A stretch of DNA of 64,000 bases from Rhodothermus profundi (GTDB lineage Bacteria > Bacteroidota > Rhodothermia > Rhodothermales > Rhodothermaceae). The stretch's first letter is position 1; each line of letters opens with the position of its first letter. Both the position numbers and the translations under genes were made by a program. The stretch lies in contig NZ_FRAU01000008.1 in NCBI RefSeq assembly GCF_900142415.1, forward strand, positions 65,013 to 129,012, given 5' to 3'. Shown piece by piece: positions 28,049-36,472 of the stretch. The notes under the pieces are model-generated. The model saw only the letters and a program-made list of their open reading frames with translations. It was not told where the DNA came from and searched no databases.

Positions 28049-28921
28049 ATGAACCGACGCCACTTTCTGCGAACGGCTGGAGGGCTCACGCTGGGAAGTC
28101 TGGCGACCATCGCGCTGGGTTGCCGTCCCTCCGATGAAACCTCGCAGGCTGCCTCGGGCGCTCCAGCAGGCACGCGGCGCCTGGAACGCATCGGCCTGCA
28201 ACTCTACACGGTGCGGACGCTTATGGCGCAGAACGTACCGCGAACGCTTGAACGCGTGGCCGAGATCGGCTACCAGGAGGTAGAGTTCGCAGGCTATTTC
28301 AACTATACCCCTCAGGAATTACGCCAGATGCTTGACCATCTGGGCCTTTCAGCTCCTGCTACACATGTGCCCTATCAGGCGCTTGAAGCAAATCTGGAAG
28401 CTACGCTGGAGACCGCTCAGGTGCTGGGACATCGCTATGTAGTGGTGCCCTGGCTGCCTCCTGAGCAGCGTCAGACTCTCGACGACTATCGGCGCTGGGC
28501 CGAACGCTTTAACCGCTGGGGCGAAGCCTGTAAAGCAGCCGGGGTGCAGTTTGCCTATCACAACCACGACTTTGAGTTTGCTCCGGTTGAAGAGCAGATT
28601 CCCTACGATGTGCTCCTGGCCGAAACGGATGCCGATCTGGTCAAAATGGAGCTGGACCTGTACTGGATCACCTATGCCGGCCATGATCCTATACCGTACC
28701 TCCAACAATATCCTGGACGCTTTCTGCTCTGCCATGTAAAAGACATGACGGCAGATCGACAGATGGTAGATGTTGGACAGGGGACGATCGACTTTGCCCG
28801 CATTTTTGCGCAGGCAGTCGGCACCCAGCTCCAGCATTATTTCGTGGAGCACGATCAACCTGAAGATCCGCTGGCCAGCATCCGGCGGAGCTACGAATAC
28901 CTTGCGCAATTGCGTTTCTAA
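28049..28921 (+). CDS. Tat-type sugar isomerase/epimerase lipoprotein (TIM barrel)
   Basis: 290 residues. Twin-arginine signal NRRHFLRTAGG and a lipobox-like LGC at ~25 predict a Tat-exported, lipidated protein. The body is a xylose-isomerase-like TIM barrel: GLQLYTVRTLM, GYQEVEFAGYF, FAYHNHDFEF (metal-binding His), KMELDLYWIT (Glu/Asp), LCHVKDM and FVEHDQPED. Related to hydroxypyruvate isomerase and sugar phosphate epimerases, but a periplasmic location argues for non-phosphorylated sugars. Follows the dehydrogenase subunits by 39 bases and precedes a Gfo/Idh gene by 15. Exact reaction unknown. Confidence 0.88.
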   Translation: MNRRHFLRTAGGLTLGSLATIALGCRPSDETSQAASGAPAGTRRLERIGLQLYTVRTLMAQNVPRTLERVAEIGYQEVEFAGYFNYTPQELRQMLDHLGLSAPATHVPYQALEANLEATLETAQVLGHRYVVVPWLPPEQRQTLDDYRRWAERFNRWGEACKAAGVQFAYHNHDFEFAPVEEQIPYDVLLAETDADLVKMELDLYWITYAGHDPIPYLQQYPGRFLLCHVKDMTADRQMVDVGQGTIDFARIFAQAVGTQLQHYFVEHDQPEDPLASIRRSYEYLAQLRF

Positions 28922-28936
28922 AAGCCGATAGCAGCC

Positions 28937-30109
28937 ATGCCGTTGTCTCGTAAACTTCGATACGGAATGGTCGGAGGAGGGCCCGGAGCGTTTATCGGGG
29001 CCGTCCATCGCAAGGCCGCCGCGCTGGATGGGGAGATTGAGCTGGTGGCCGGGGCGTTCTCGTCAGATCCAGACAAGTCGCGTCACATGGGGGCCCTGCT
29101 CCATCTGGATCCCCGACGCGTGTACCGTTCCTATGAGGAGATGGCCGAAAAGGAGGCGGCTCTGCCCCCTGAAGAACGCATTGACTTTGTTTCCATTGTT
29201 ACACCTAACCATCTGCATTACCCCATTGCTAAGACGTTCATTGAGGCCGGCTTCCATGTAGTGTGTGACAAACCCATGACCACTACGCTGGAAGATGCCG
29301 AAGATCTGTGCCGACTGGTAGCCCGCCACAACGTGCTCTTTGCACTGACTCACAACTACTCGGGCTATCCCATGGTCAAACAGGCGCGGGCTCTGGTGCA
29401 GGAGGGTCTGCTGGGCGATATCCGCAAGATTGTGGTCGAATATCCGCAGGGTTGGCTGGCCACGCCCCTGGAGCAGACCGGCCAGAAGCAGGCAGCCTGG
29501 CGTACGGATCCCAGACGGGCCGGCGCCGGTGCCCTGGGGGATATCGGATCGCACGCCGAGCATCTGGCGCGCTACATCACCGGCCTGGAGCTGGATCGGC
29601 TCTGCGCCGATATTACAACGTTCGTTTCCGGACGCCAGGTCGAAGATGACGCGAACCTGCTTGTGCACTACCAGAACGGCGCGCGGGGTATTCTATACGC
29701 TTCTCAGGTATCGGTCGGCGAGGAAAATAACCTGCGCATTCGGATCTATGGCACCCGAGCCTCCCTGGAGTGGCACCAGGAAGAACCGAATTACCTGTAC
29801 GTGCGCTATCCGGATCGGCCCGAGGAAGTCTACAAGCGAGGAAACGAATACCTGGCACCGGCTGCCCGGCGCGCTTCACGGCTGCCCGCCGGTCATCCTG
29901 AAGCTTTTATCGAAGCGTTTGCCAACATTTACCTGAATTTTGCGCGGACGCTCAAAGCGCGGCTGGCAGGTGAAAAACCCGATCCGCTGGATCTGGACTT
30001 TCCAACGGTGCAGGATGGGGCGCGAGGCGTGCATTTCATCCTGACGGCCCTGGAAAGTGGCCGCCGCCGCGCCTGGGTGGATGCACGCTACACGCCTCCA
30101 GAAGCATAA
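28937..30109 (+). CDS. Gfo/Idh/MocA-family oxidoreductase (cytoplasmic)
   Basis: 390 residues, no signal peptide. N-terminal Rossmann motif [14 protein letters not shown] (residues ~7-20), catalytic-lysine motif [10 protein letters not shown] near 110, and C-terminal half with [19 protein letters not shown]. The long form with [13 protein letters not shown] is typical of bacterial sugar or inositol-like dehydrogenases in this family. Flanked by two TIM-barrel isomerases on the same strand, so probably acts in the same pathway; NAD(P) dependence follows from the family. Substrate unknown. Confidence 0.9.
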   Translation: MPLSRKLRYGMVGGGPGAFIGAVHRKAAALDGEIELVAGAFSSDPDKSRHMGALLHLDPRRVYRSYEEMAEKEAALPPEERIDFVSIVTPNHLHYPIAKTFIEAGFHVVCDKPMTTTLEDAEDLCRLVARHNVLFALTHNYSGYPMVKQARALVQEGLLGDIRKIVVEYPQGWLATPLEQTGQKQAAWRTDPRRAGAGALGDIGSHAEHLARYITGLELDRLCADITTFVSGRQVEDDANLLVHYQNGARGILYASQVSVGEENNLRIRIYGTRASLEWHQEEPNYLYVRYPDRPEEVYKRGNEYLAPAARRASRLPAGHPEAFIEAFANIYLNFARTLKARLAGEKPDPLDLDFPTVQDGARGVHFILTALESGRRRAWVDARYTPPEA

Positions 30110-30140
30110 CTTCGTTGACAGTAAAACCTGGAGAAATAGC

Positions 30141-31151
30141 ATGGCACGACCGGTTACTCTGTTTACCGGACAATGGGCTGACCTGCCGTTGGAGACGCTC
30201 GCCAAAAAGGCCAGCGAATGGGGCTACGACGGCCTGGAACTGGCCTGCTGGGGCGACCACTTCGACGTGCAACGCGCCCTCCAAGAAGAAGGTTATTGCG
30301 AGCAGCGACTGGAATTGCTGGCACGCTACGGGTTGAAGGTCTGGGCCATCAGCAATCACCTGGTGGGACAGGCCGTCTGCGACCTTATCGATGAACGACA
30401 CAGAGCAATTCTGCCGCCGCACGTCTGGGGCGACGGCGACCCGGAAGGCGTGCGGCAGCGCGCGGCGCAGGAAATGATGGACACCGCTCGAGCGGCCGCT
30501 AAGCTGGGAGTCAAGGTCGTCAATGGTTTTACTGGCAGTAGTATCTGGCATCTCCTGTACGCTTTTCCGCCCCTGCTACCCGGCATGATTGAAAGAGGCT
30601 ACGAAGATTTTGCCCGCCGCTGGAATCCCATCCTGGATGTGTTTGAGGAAGTGGGCGTGCGCTTCGCGCTTGAAGTGCACCCAACCGAGATTGCCTTCGA
30701 CATTGCGTCGGCCGAGCGCACCCTGGAAGCCATTGGATATCGCGAATCCTTCGGCTTTAACTACGACCCGAGCCACCTGGGATACCAGGGCGTTGACTAC
30801 GTGGCGTTTATCGAACGCTTTGCGGACCGCATCTATCACGTGCACATGAAGGACGTCTGGTGGTCGCCCGTCCCCAGACGCTCCGGAGTCTTCGGAGGAC
30901 ACCTGCCTTTCGGGCACCGCGACCGCTACTGGGATTTCCGCTCGATTGGCCGCGGTAATATCCGGTTCGAGGAGATTATTCGGGCGCTGAACCGGATTGG
31001 CTATGACGGACCGCTTTCTATCGAGTGGGAGGATATCGGAATGGAACGGGAGCACGGCGCCCGCGAAGCCTGCGCGCGCGTAAAGGCCCTGGACTTCCCC
31101 CCGTCGGCCGCTGCCTTTGACGCCGCCTTCGCTCGTGAACGCCAGCCGTAG
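30141..31151 (+). CDS. Sugar phosphate isomerase/epimerase (xylose isomerase-like TIM barrel)
   Basis: 336 residues starting at the ATG at 30141, preceded by GGAG at 30130-30133; an open frame runs 28 codons further upstream into the previous gene but is not needed. No signal peptide. TIM barrel with metal-site segments [38 protein letters not shown] and [11 protein letters not shown]. Longer than the two exported paralogues and of the type often paired with a Gfo/Idh enzyme in Bacteroidota sugar loci. Likely isomerises the keto-sugar intermediate in the cytoplasm; inference from context. Confidence 0.88.
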   Translation: MARPVTLFTGQWADLPLETLAKKASEWGYDGLELACWGDHFDVQRALQEEGYCEQRLELLARYGLKVWAISNHLVGQAVCDLIDERHRAILPPHVWGDGDPEGVRQRAAQEMMDTARAAAKLGVKVVNGFTGSSIWHLLYAFPPLLPGMIERGYEDFARRWNPILDVFEEVGVRFALEVHPTEIAFDIASAERTLEAIGYRESFGFNYDPSHLGYQGVDYVAFIERFADRIYHVHMKDVWWSPVPRRSGVFGGHLPFGHRDRYWDFRSIGRGNIRFEEIIRALNRIGYDGPLSIEWEDIGMEREHGAREACARVKALDFPPSAAAFDAAFARERQP

Positions 31152-31189
31152 GCCATGGACTCTGTATGATGCCTGCGGGAAGCAATACC

Positions 31190-31939
31190 ATGCACTTGCT
31201 TCGTCTGTTGCTGGGAGGATTGCTGGCGTGGAGCGCCTGCTCGCTGGCCGGAAAGGATCCCGCTGAAAAACCTGCCGCCTTTCAGGTGTTGGTCTTCAGC
31301 CGGACGGAAGGCTACCGGCACGCGTCCATTCCAGATGGGATTGCGGCGCTTCGGGCACTTGGGGCCGAACACGGATTCTCGGTAATCGCTACAGAGGATC
31401 CGGACTATTTTCATCCCGACTCGCTGGCTCGGTTTGCGGTGGTGGTCTTTTTAAATACCACAGGCGACGTGCTCGACTCGCTTCAGCAGGTGGCATTTCA
31501 GGCGTACATCCAGCAGGGAGGTGGATTTGTAGGAATCCATGCGGCCAGCGACACCGAGTACGACTGGCCCTGGTATGGTAAGCTGGTCGGTGCGTACTTC
31601 AAAAACCATCCGCGTATTCAGGAAGCTGTCGTACGTGTTGTGGACCCGGGACATCCATCCACGCAGGCGCTTCCCGCAAGCTGGAGGCGCACCGACGAAT
31701 GGTACAACTTCCGTGAAAATCCGCGCCTCAGTGGCGTGCAGGTGCTGGCCGTGGTGGATGAAAGCACCTATGAAGGAGGGCAAATGGGCGAAGATCACCC
31801 GATTTCGTGGTATCACACCTATGCGGGCGGACGGGCCTGGTACACGGCGATGGGACATACAAAGGAAAGCTATGCAGAACCGCTTTTTCGACAGCACCTG
31901 CTGGGCGGTATTCTGTGGGCAGCCGGACGGGCACGCTGA
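31190..31939 (+). CDS. ThuA-like domain lipoprotein
   Basis: 249 residues from the ATG at 31190, which has GGGA nine bases upstream; an ATG at 31166 is an alternative. Lipobox WSAC (Cys17). The mature domain is ThuA-like (class I glutamine-amidotransferase-like fold): VLVFSRTEGYRHASIPDGI, VVVFLNTTGDVL, GGGFVGIHAASDTEYDW and GRAWYTAMGHTKESY. ThuA was named for trehalose utilisation in Sinorhizobium and is associated with 3-keto-sugar metabolism together with ThuB (a Gfo/Idh enzyme). Here it ends the sugar island and, being a lipoprotein, would act outside the cytoplasm. Catalytic role not established. Confidence 0.88.
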   Translation: MHLLRLLLGGLLAWSACSLAGKDPAEKPAAFQVLVFSRTEGYRHASIPDGIAALRALGAEHGFSVIATEDPDYFHPDSLARFAVVVFLNTTGDVLDSLQQVAFQAYIQQGGGFVGIHAASDTEYDWPWYGKLVGAYFKNHPRIQEAVVRVVDPGHPSTQALPASWRRTDEWYNFRENPRLSGVQVLAVVDESTYEGGQMGEDHPISWYHTYAGGRAWYTAMGHTKESYAEPLFRQHLLGGILWAAGRAR

Positions 31940-32218
31940 CCGAACCTCTTCTTTTATGACGGGTTGGAGCAGCACGCACCTTCCCTCTTGCAGGGGGCGA
32001 AGTCTGAAGGGGTGCTTCGGTGTGACGCTGCGCTGAAGGGGGAGAGGGGGAGGCCTGGTTGGAGTCCTTCTCCGAGCTCTTTCCGGTGAGGAAGGGGGAA
32101 AGAAGGCTTCACCGGTGAAAAAAGGCTGTCCGCGTTGCAAAGGCTGTGCGTTGCTGCGTGCTGTTGTGGGCGTAGTAGCCTGCTGCGCAGAAATACAAAA
32201 AAGACTTGCTAACGTTTT
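31940..32218. other. Intergenic region, purine/pyrimidine-biased, no gene seen
   Basis: 279 bases. Contains strongly G/A-rich tracts (about 32020-32060 and 32085-32110), a 12-base perfect palindrome TTCACCGGTGAA (32108-32119) followed by an A tract, and nearby CTTTCC/GGAAAG complementarity (32077-32105), so it may fold. Short open frames here lack ribosome-binding sites and family resemblance. May hold a terminator for the sugar island and the promoter of the next gene. Confidence 0.4.
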
Positions 32219-33103
32219 ATGGCCGAGCGTAACTACCATCCACAACGTCAACGAGCGGCAGGAAAGCCTGCAGATCCAGAGCAGAATGGGGAGGTGGACT
32301 GGGAAGCATGGCTTGACGAACTGTTGCAGGAAGTCGAGCTTGCACCGCCTGGTAGCACGCCCCTGGAGCAGGCCCAGGCTTTGATCTATCAGGCGTGGCA
32401 CGAGCCTGATCGGCGGCGCCGCATTGAGCTGGCCAGGCAGGCACTGGACTGCTCTCCTGACTGCGCCGATGCCTGGGTAGTGCTGGCTGAAGAGGCAGAC
32501 GATGTAGCAGAAGCGTTGCGTTGCTATCGGGAAGGGGTTGCCGCCGGCGAGCGTGCGCTACCGCCCGCTTTATTTGAGCAGGAGTGTGGATGCTTCTGGC
32601 AGATCCCGGAGGCCCGTCCGTACTTGCGAGCCCGCGTAGGACTGGCGCAATGTCTGTGGTTGCTGGGAGAGCAGGACGCCGCGCTGCAGCACTTCTGGGA
32701 GCTCCTTCGCTTAGACGCGGGCGATCACCTGCACGTGCGGTATTTGCTGCTGGAGGCCTTGCTGATTCGCAACGACCTGCAGGCGCTTCGCCGACTTATT
32801 GACATGTATCCCGATGACGAATCAGCCGCCTGGCGCTACAGCCGGGCGCTTGTGCTGTACCGGAGCGAAGGCGATACGCTGGTAGCACGGCAGGCGTTGC
32901 GCGAGGCGCGTCAGACCAATCCTTATGTCCTGGATTACTTGCTGGGACGCAAAAAGCTGCCTCGTGCTCTGCCTGACACAATTGAGCCGGGAAGTGTGGA
33001 GGAAGCCGTTGACTACGTATCGGTAGCCCGACCTTACTGGAAAAATACCCCGGGTGCGCTGCGCTGGTTGCGGCAGCAGGTTGCTCGTGCGCGGAGCCGT
33101 TAA
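32219..33103 (+). CDS. ST7-like TPR protein (bacterial)
   Basis: 294 residues, soluble, acidic, no signal peptide. TPR-like helices run from ~50 to ~260 (AQALIYQAWHEPDRRRRIELARQALD; ADAWVVLAEEADDVAEALRCY; ARVGLAQCLWLLGEQDAALQHF). The C-terminal NPYVLDYLLGRKKLPRALP and GSVEEAVDYV are features I associate with bacterial proteins similar to the ST7 family. Cytoplasmic; probably a protein-interaction scaffold. No link to flanking genes is evident, and it is separated from the sugar island by 279 bases. Weak ribosome-binding site. Molecular function unknown. Confidence 0.8.
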   Translation: MAERNYHPQRQRAAGKPADPEQNGEVDWEAWLDELLQEVELAPPGSTPLEQAQALIYQAWHEPDRRRRIELARQALDCSPDCADAWVVLAEEADDVAEALRCYREGVAAGERALPPALFEQECGCFWQIPEARPYLRARVGLAQCLWLLGEQDAALQHFWELLRLDAGDHLHVRYLLLEALLIRNDLQALRRLIDMYPDDESAAWRYSRALVLYRSEGDTLVARQALREARQTNPYVLDYLLGRKKLPRALPDTIEPGSVEEAVDYVSVARPYWKNTPGALRWLRQQVARARSR

Positions 33104-33105
33104 AT

Positions 33106-33139
33106 GCGGAAGCCGGGAGGAATTCCTCCCGGCTTCCGC
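33106..33139. terminator. Perfect 34-base palindrome between convergent genes, likely bidirectional terminator
   Basis: 15-base GC-rich arms (33106-33120 and 33125-33139) around AATT form a perfect inverted repeat containing GAATTC at its centre. It begins three bases after the ST7-like stop and sits before the 3' end of the FmdB-like gene on the other strand, the position of a shared terminator. There is no long T tract, so termination may depend on the stem. Confidence 0.7.
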
Positions 33140-33166
33140 GTGCTCTGTCCGCAGAAGAATCGCGCT

Positions 33167-33418
33167 TCAGTTACTTTTGTCCCCTGAAGAGGTCGTTTCG
33201 CTTTTGGCTTTGTTGCCGTTTGAGCTGTTGCTGTTGCCTTTGCGAGCGTAGTCGGTCAGATAAAAGCCACTCCCTTTGAAGATCAACCCGGCCGATCCCG
33301 TGATAATCCGCTCAACGCGTTGACCGGTGGTCGGGCAGTGCGTCAGCGGTGGATCGGTAATGCGTTGTTCGATTTCAAAAGTGGTTCCATCCTCACGACG
33401 GTACACGTAGGTCGGCAT
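33167..33418 (-). CDS. FmdB-like small regulatory/zinc-ribbon protein with degenerate cysteines
   Basis: 83 residues. The N-terminus MPTYVYRREDGTTFEIEQ and DPPLTHCPTTG, then VERIITGSAGLIFKGSGFYLTDY, is clearly FmdB-family. The usual first CxxC (after MPxYxYxC) is absent, replaced by RREDGT, and only one Cys (CPTTG) remains of the second pair, so zinc binding as in canonical members is unlikely. The C-terminal ~20 residues are low-complexity Ser/Asn/Lys. AAGGGG about nine bases before the ATG supports the start. Role unknown; family members are proposed small regulators. Confidence 0.85.
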   Translation of the reverse strand: MPTYVYRREDGTTFEIEQRITDPPLTHCPTTGQRVERIITGSAGLIFKGSGFYLTDYARKGNSNSSNGNKAKSETTSSGDKSN

Positions 33419-33512
33419 AGCGACACCCCTTCTGGTTTAACAGCTTGCAGAAAATTCGGCGTCTGGCTGCCACAAATCGTATTCCACACCGACAACCTGT
33501 CGGACGGCGCTT

Positions 33513-36410
33513 TTACGGCAGGAGGGTGTCGAGGTTCAGCGTAGGAGGGCCGATGATGGCCTGGTAGGCAAGGTCGGCCAGTTTGGCACGTACAGCCAGG
33601 TGTTTTCGATTCTCCCGGGTGGGATAGACCCGATTGGTCAGCAGGATAACGAACAATTGCTGGTCCGGGTCGATCCAGATCGACGTCCCTGTAAACCCGG
33701 TATGTCCGAAGCTGCGCGGCCCGAAAAACTGACCTGCCGACGAATAGCCTTCGGGGCTCCGGGTATCCCATCCCAGCGCGCGCGTTCCCGCACGCTCCGG
33801 ATCGACCGGCGTGGTAAACAGGCGAATGGTTTCCGGTTTCAGGAACGCCCTTCCGTTGATGCGGCCTTCATTAACCAGCATGTAGGCAAAGCGGGCCAGG
33901 TCGGCCGCCGTAGAAAACAGTCCGGCATGCCCGGCCACGCCACCTAAGATCCAGGCGGTCTCATCGTGCACCTCGCCCTGGATGAGCCGATGGCGAAAGA
34001 GGGTGTCGAGCTCCGTAGGCACTATGGTGGTGTCGGGCCGGCCAACGGGTCGAAAGCCCGTATGACGCATGCCCAGCGGACGAAAGATATGCGTTTCCGC
34101 ATACTGGTCCAGCGACTGGCCCGTAATGCGCTCAATAACCCAGCCCAGCACAATCATGCCCAGATCACTGTAGCGCGCCTGCGTGCCGGGTTCGTAGATC
34201 AGCGAGTCGGACAGAATCGCCTGCTGCACTGCTTCGGGTGAGGTGATTCCCATGCGGTGGAAGGGATAAAACGGAGCTAGTCCCGCCGTGTGCGACAGCA
34301 ACTGGCGAATCGTAACGCGTTCCTTACCGTTCTGGCCGAAAGCGGGCAGGTAGCGGGCGACGGGAGCGTCTAGGTCTAACTGTCCGGCCTCGTAGAGCTG
34401 CATGGCAGCCGTAGTGGTAACCACGACTTTGGTCAGAGAAGCCAGGTCAAAAACCGATTCCGGCGTAACGCGCTGGTCGGACGTGTAGGTAAAGTGCCCG
34501 TACCCTTTCAGCCACACGATAGCCGGACCTCGGCCAATCGCTACAGCGGCGCCCGGAAAGGCCCGCTCGGCAATGGCAGCCTGCAGGAGCGAGTCGATCC
34601 GGTAGAGTCGTCGGGTGCTCATGCCTACTTCTTCAGGGTAGGCCAGGCGAGGGACCACCTGTTCGAGCTGGAGGCCATCGCCGCGTTGAAAGTAGCCGGG
34701 AATGGTGATGGGGAGACGACCAGTGAAAGGTGCCTGGCCGAAAAGAGCCTGCACGACGGCCCGCTGGGTGGTTGTGTTGCCGCCATAGGCGGCCAGGTAA
34801 ACGGCAGGGGGGCGCTTCAGGTCCATGATCATATAGGGGTTGCCAAAAGCAATGAGCACGACCGGGGGGCCCTGCGCAATCAGCGCGTCTAGAAATTCGC
34901 GCTGACGGTCGGGCAGGCGAATGCGGCCGGTGCCCGAGCGGACAAACAGGTAGGCCGGTACCAGCACCACGTCGGCGTGGGCCGCAGCCCGCAGGGCGGT
35001 CTGGTACTCCTCAGGATGAGAGCGCACGTCCAGTAGGCGGGCTGTTACGTGATCTTCCGGGGCGATCTCGCGAAGGGTTTGGACAAAAAAGCGTCCGGTG
35101 GCGGGGTCGTCGCTGTCGCTGAGAATGACTACCTGAAGCCGCCGCGGTGCGTTTGGAATATCAGGTAGGGGGAGCAGGTTGTTCGCATTTCGAAGCAGGG
35201 TCAGGGAAGCACGGGCGATGGTCTGGCTCAGGGCCTGATGGGGCGCGATGCCTACCAGGTACGGGAGTGCGTTCAGATCGACGGTTCGCTCCCGGTGCAG
35301 CCCCAGCCATTCCTTGGTAAGCAGGATGCGGCGCACCGAGGCCTCAATGCGTTCTCTGGAGAGGCGGCCCTGGGCAATGGCTTGCAGGATGGCGGCGCGG
35401 GCTGCTTCAACATCCTCTGACAGAAGCAGGAGGTCGGCACCCGCCTCCAGCGCCCGAACGGCGGCTTCCCCGACGCCGAAGTGTTTGGTGACGCCCTGCA
35501 TTTCAAGGGCATCGGTAACCACCAGGCCGTTGAAGCCCAGCTCGTTACGCAAAAGATCGTGTGTAATGCGACGTGAAAGGGAAGCCGGCAGGTCAGGGGT
35601 TGGGTCCAGATAAGGCAGTGCCAGGTGGCCGGTCATGATGCTTCGCACGCCTGCTTTGATCGCAGCCCGAAACGGCACCAGCTCCAGCGTGTCGAGCCGC
35701 CGGCGGTCAAACCGGAGGATGGGCAGATCGCTGTGCGAGTCGATGGACGTGTCGCCGTGACCGGGAAAATGTTTGGCCGTGGCAACGGCGCCCGCATCTT
35801 GCACGCCGCGCACAAAGGCCCGTACCATCGTGGCCACAAAGAGCGGGTCTTCGCCAAAGGCACGTACATTGATGATCGGATTGAACGGATTGTTGTTTAC
35901 GTCCGCGACCGGTGCGTAGAGCTGGTGCACGCCCAGGGCCCGTGCTTCCCGAGCCGTTACGTAGCCGACTGCATAGGCATAGTCCGGGTTGCCGGTAGCG
36001 CCGATGGCCATGGCGCGCGGAAAACTGGTGGTGCGGCGAACGCGCATGGCCACGCCCCACTCGGTGTCCTGGGCAATAAGCAACGGCAGCCGGCTTCGGC
36101 GCTGCAGGTCGTTGGCAAGCACAGCCTGGCTGTAGGGATCGCCTCGGAAGAAAATGATCCCCCCCACCTGAAACTCCTCCACCAGGCGCACCAGTTCGCG
36201 GTATTCCGGATCGTCCACGCTCTGGAATACGCCACGGGCTCGGACGGCAAAGAGTTGGCCGATCTGCTGCTCCAGCGTTAGCGCTCGGAGCTGCGTCTCG
36301 GTCCAGGCACCTAATCGGGAGGGATCATGCGCAGCACCAGAGCGGTGCGAGAAGGCCAGGAGCGTAACACTGCCCGCAAAGAGCAGGACAGACAGCAGAC
36401 GCATCGTCAT
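33513..36410 (-). CDS. Fusion of GH3 beta-N-acetylhexosaminidase-type glycosidase and serine beta-lactamase-like domain
   Basis: 965 residues with an N-terminal signal peptide (residues ~1-26). GH3 domain ~35-375 has the NagZ-type KHFPGHGDT loop (213-221, catalytic His/Asp dyad) and nucleophile Asp300 in VTDALEM; a GH3 C-terminal domain follows to ~580. Residues ~595-960 form a class C beta-lactamase/DD-peptidase-like domain with SLTK (658-661), YSD (747-749) and HTG (903-905). This fusion is known in Bacteroidota and points to cell-wall muropeptide turnover in the periplasm. An ATG two codons later is an alternative start. The active-site residues of both halves are intact. Confidence 0.93.
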   Translation of the reverse strand: MTMRLLSVLLFAGSVTLLAFSHRSGAAHDPSRLGAWTETQLRALTLEQQIGQLFAVRARGVFQSVDDPEYRELVRLVEEFQVGGIIFFRGDPYSQAVLANDLQRRSRLPLLIAQDTEWGVAMRVRRTTSFPRAMAIGATGNPDYAYAVGYVTAREARALGVHQLYAPVADVNNNPFNPIINVRAFGEDPLFVATMVRAFVRGVQDAGAVATAKHFPGHGDTSIDSHSDLPILRFDRRRLDTLELVPFRAAIKAGVRSIMTGHLALPYLDPTPDLPASLSRRITHDLLRNELGFNGLVVTDALEMQGVTKHFGVGEAAVRALEAGADLLLLSEDVEAARAAILQAIAQGRLSRERIEASVRRILLTKEWLGLHRERTVDLNALPYLVGIAPHQALSQTIARASLTLLRNANNLLPLPDIPNAPRRLQVVILSDSDDPATGRFFVQTLREIAPEDHVTARLLDVRSHPEEYQTALRAAAHADVVLVPAYLFVRSGTGRIRLPDRQREFLDALIAQGPPVVLIAFGNPYMIMDLKRPPAVYLAAYGGNTTTQRAVVQALFGQAPFTGRLPITIPGYFQRGDGLQLEQVVPRLAYPEEVGMSTRRLYRIDSLLQAAIAERAFPGAAVAIGRGPAIVWLKGYGHFTYTSDQRVTPESVFDLASLTKVVVTTTAAMQLYEAGQLDLDAPVARYLPAFGQNGKERVTIRQLLSHTAGLAPFYPFHRMGITSPEAVQQAILSDSLIYEPGTQARYSDLGMIVLGWVIERITGQSLDQYAETHIFRPLGMRHTGFRPVGRPDTTIVPTELDTLFRHRLIQGEVHDETAWILGGVAGHAGLFSTAADLARFAYMLVNEGRINGRAFLKPETIRLFTTPVDPERAGTRALGWDTRSPEGYSSAGQFFGPRSFGHTGFTGTSIWIDPDQQLFVILLTNRVYPTRENRKHLAVRAKLADLAYQAIIGPPTLNLDTLLP

Positions 36411-36472
36411 GGGGAAGCATGCCGTTTGGGAACGTCTGCCGGAGTTTACAAAATTTCATTCTTTAATGTGAA

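Noticed and set aside
31451-32401. 316-codon minus-strand open frame across the intergenic region
   Set aside because: Covers ThuA-like and ST7-like gene ends in antisense and has Pro/Arg-rich composition without domain features.
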